This document shows, in pieces, positions 63,804-64,000 of a DNA stretch of 64,000 bases; position 1 is the stretch's first letter, and the number at the start of each line of letters is the position of its first letter. Under the pieces are notes generated by a model, which was given only the letters and a program-made list of their open reading frames with translations, was not told the origin of the DNA and made no database searches. Origin of the DNA: Jiella mangrovi (GTDB taxonomy: Bacteria; Pseudomonadota; Alphaproteobacteria; Rhizobiales; Rhizobiaceae); assembly GCF_017815135.1 (NCBI RefSeq), contig NZ_JAGJCF010000014.1, forward strand, positions 82,135 to 146,134, in the 5' to 3' direction. The position numbers and the translations under genes are program-made.

Positions 63804-64000
63804 TCATTCGAACGCCTTTCTGTCTCTCTGCATGGCGTTGAGAACAGTGAGAAGCTTTCTGGCGACGGCGATTATGCCGACTTTCTTCGATCCCGATCTT
63901 TCGGCGACGGCTTGAAAGAAGCTCTTGAAACGGGTGTTTGCGCGAATGGCACCGAGGGCGGCCATGTAGAGAGCTTTGCGCACCCGGCGCCTTCCGCCCT
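63804..64000 (-). mobile_element. IS110-family transposase, C-terminal part (runs off the window)
   Basis: The 65-residue fragment has the Transposase_20 C-terminal pattern: RRRVRKALYMAALGAIRANTRF, then KKVGIIAVARKLLTVLNAM with a final basic tail and TGA. IS110 enzymes are DEDD transposases guided in some members by a bridge RNA encoded in the element's noncoding end. The element extends beyond the right edge; only its 3' end is visible. About 106 bases separate it from the SDR gene and would contain the element boundary. Confidence 0.85.

Noticed and set aside
1..64000. tRNA or rRNA genes, CRISPR arrays, prophage or defence islands
   Set aside because: No cloverleaf-like sequence, no regularly spaced identical repeats, and no phage or restriction genes were found. 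The repeats present are dispersed.

Overview
The window is about 64 kb of GC-rich DNA with an alphaproteobacterial gene repertoire. It most likely comes from the order Hyphomicrobiales (Rhizobiales). Supporting signs are the ChpT/CtrA phosphorelay with an adjacent fliJ-like gene, an EipA (DUF1134) envelope protein, an F0 ATP synthase operon separate from F1 and carrying both b and b' subunits, a membrane ferritin (MbfA) behind an Irr-type promoter motif, and mosaic intergenic palindromes. I cannot name the genus. No rRNA, tRNA, CRISPR or prophage was seen. The only recognisable insertion sequence is a partial IS110-type transposase at the right edge.

Layout. 0-5.2 kb: a fragment of an unidentified gene, then an RND efflux pair (permease and adaptor) divergent from its TetR regulator across a palindromic operator. 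5.2-17.4 kb: a BLUF photosensor, a fused TRAP permease with its DUF1850 partner, a universal stress protein, a transglutaminase/ATP-grasp pair, a PhoX phosphatase with a possible Pho box, a TAXI solute-binding protein, and MscL. 18.5-32.2 kb: a catabolic region read almost entirely on the minus strand. It holds a tripartite tricarboxylate transporter, an IlvD/Edd dehydratase, two SDR dehydrogenases, an FAH-family hydrolase, a beta-hydroxyacid dehydrogenase, a DenD-like dehydrogenase, a D-2-hydroxyacid dehydrogenase and a GntR/FCD regulator. A parDE module lies inside it. A shared 13-base site precedes three of its transcription units, so these genes probably form one GntR-controlled, non-phosphorylative sugar-acid pathway.

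32.4-44 kb: a METTL20-like methyltransferase, two valine-catabolism genes (HIBCH and mmsB), eutBC, a TerC-family gene with a strong leader hairpin, the F0 operon and a DapA-family aldolase. 44-53 kb: cell-cycle and envelope genes (chpT, eipA, ctrA, fliJ-like). These are interleaved with a coiled-coil protein, a SpoU methyltransferase, hisA, mbfA and a higBA module whose toxin is frameshifted. 53.8-64 kb: oligopeptidase B, a complete seven-gene Mrp Na+/H+ antiporter operon, a DUF423 protein, an SDR and the IS110 fragment.

The intergenic regions are packed with repeats. The most notable is a family of four near-equal-length (237-239 bp) elements with short terminal inverted repeats and an internal pair of GC-rich hairpins. 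Shorter two-armed palindromes, a CTCCCC-type family and RIME-like hairpins also occur. All comparisons were made by eye.
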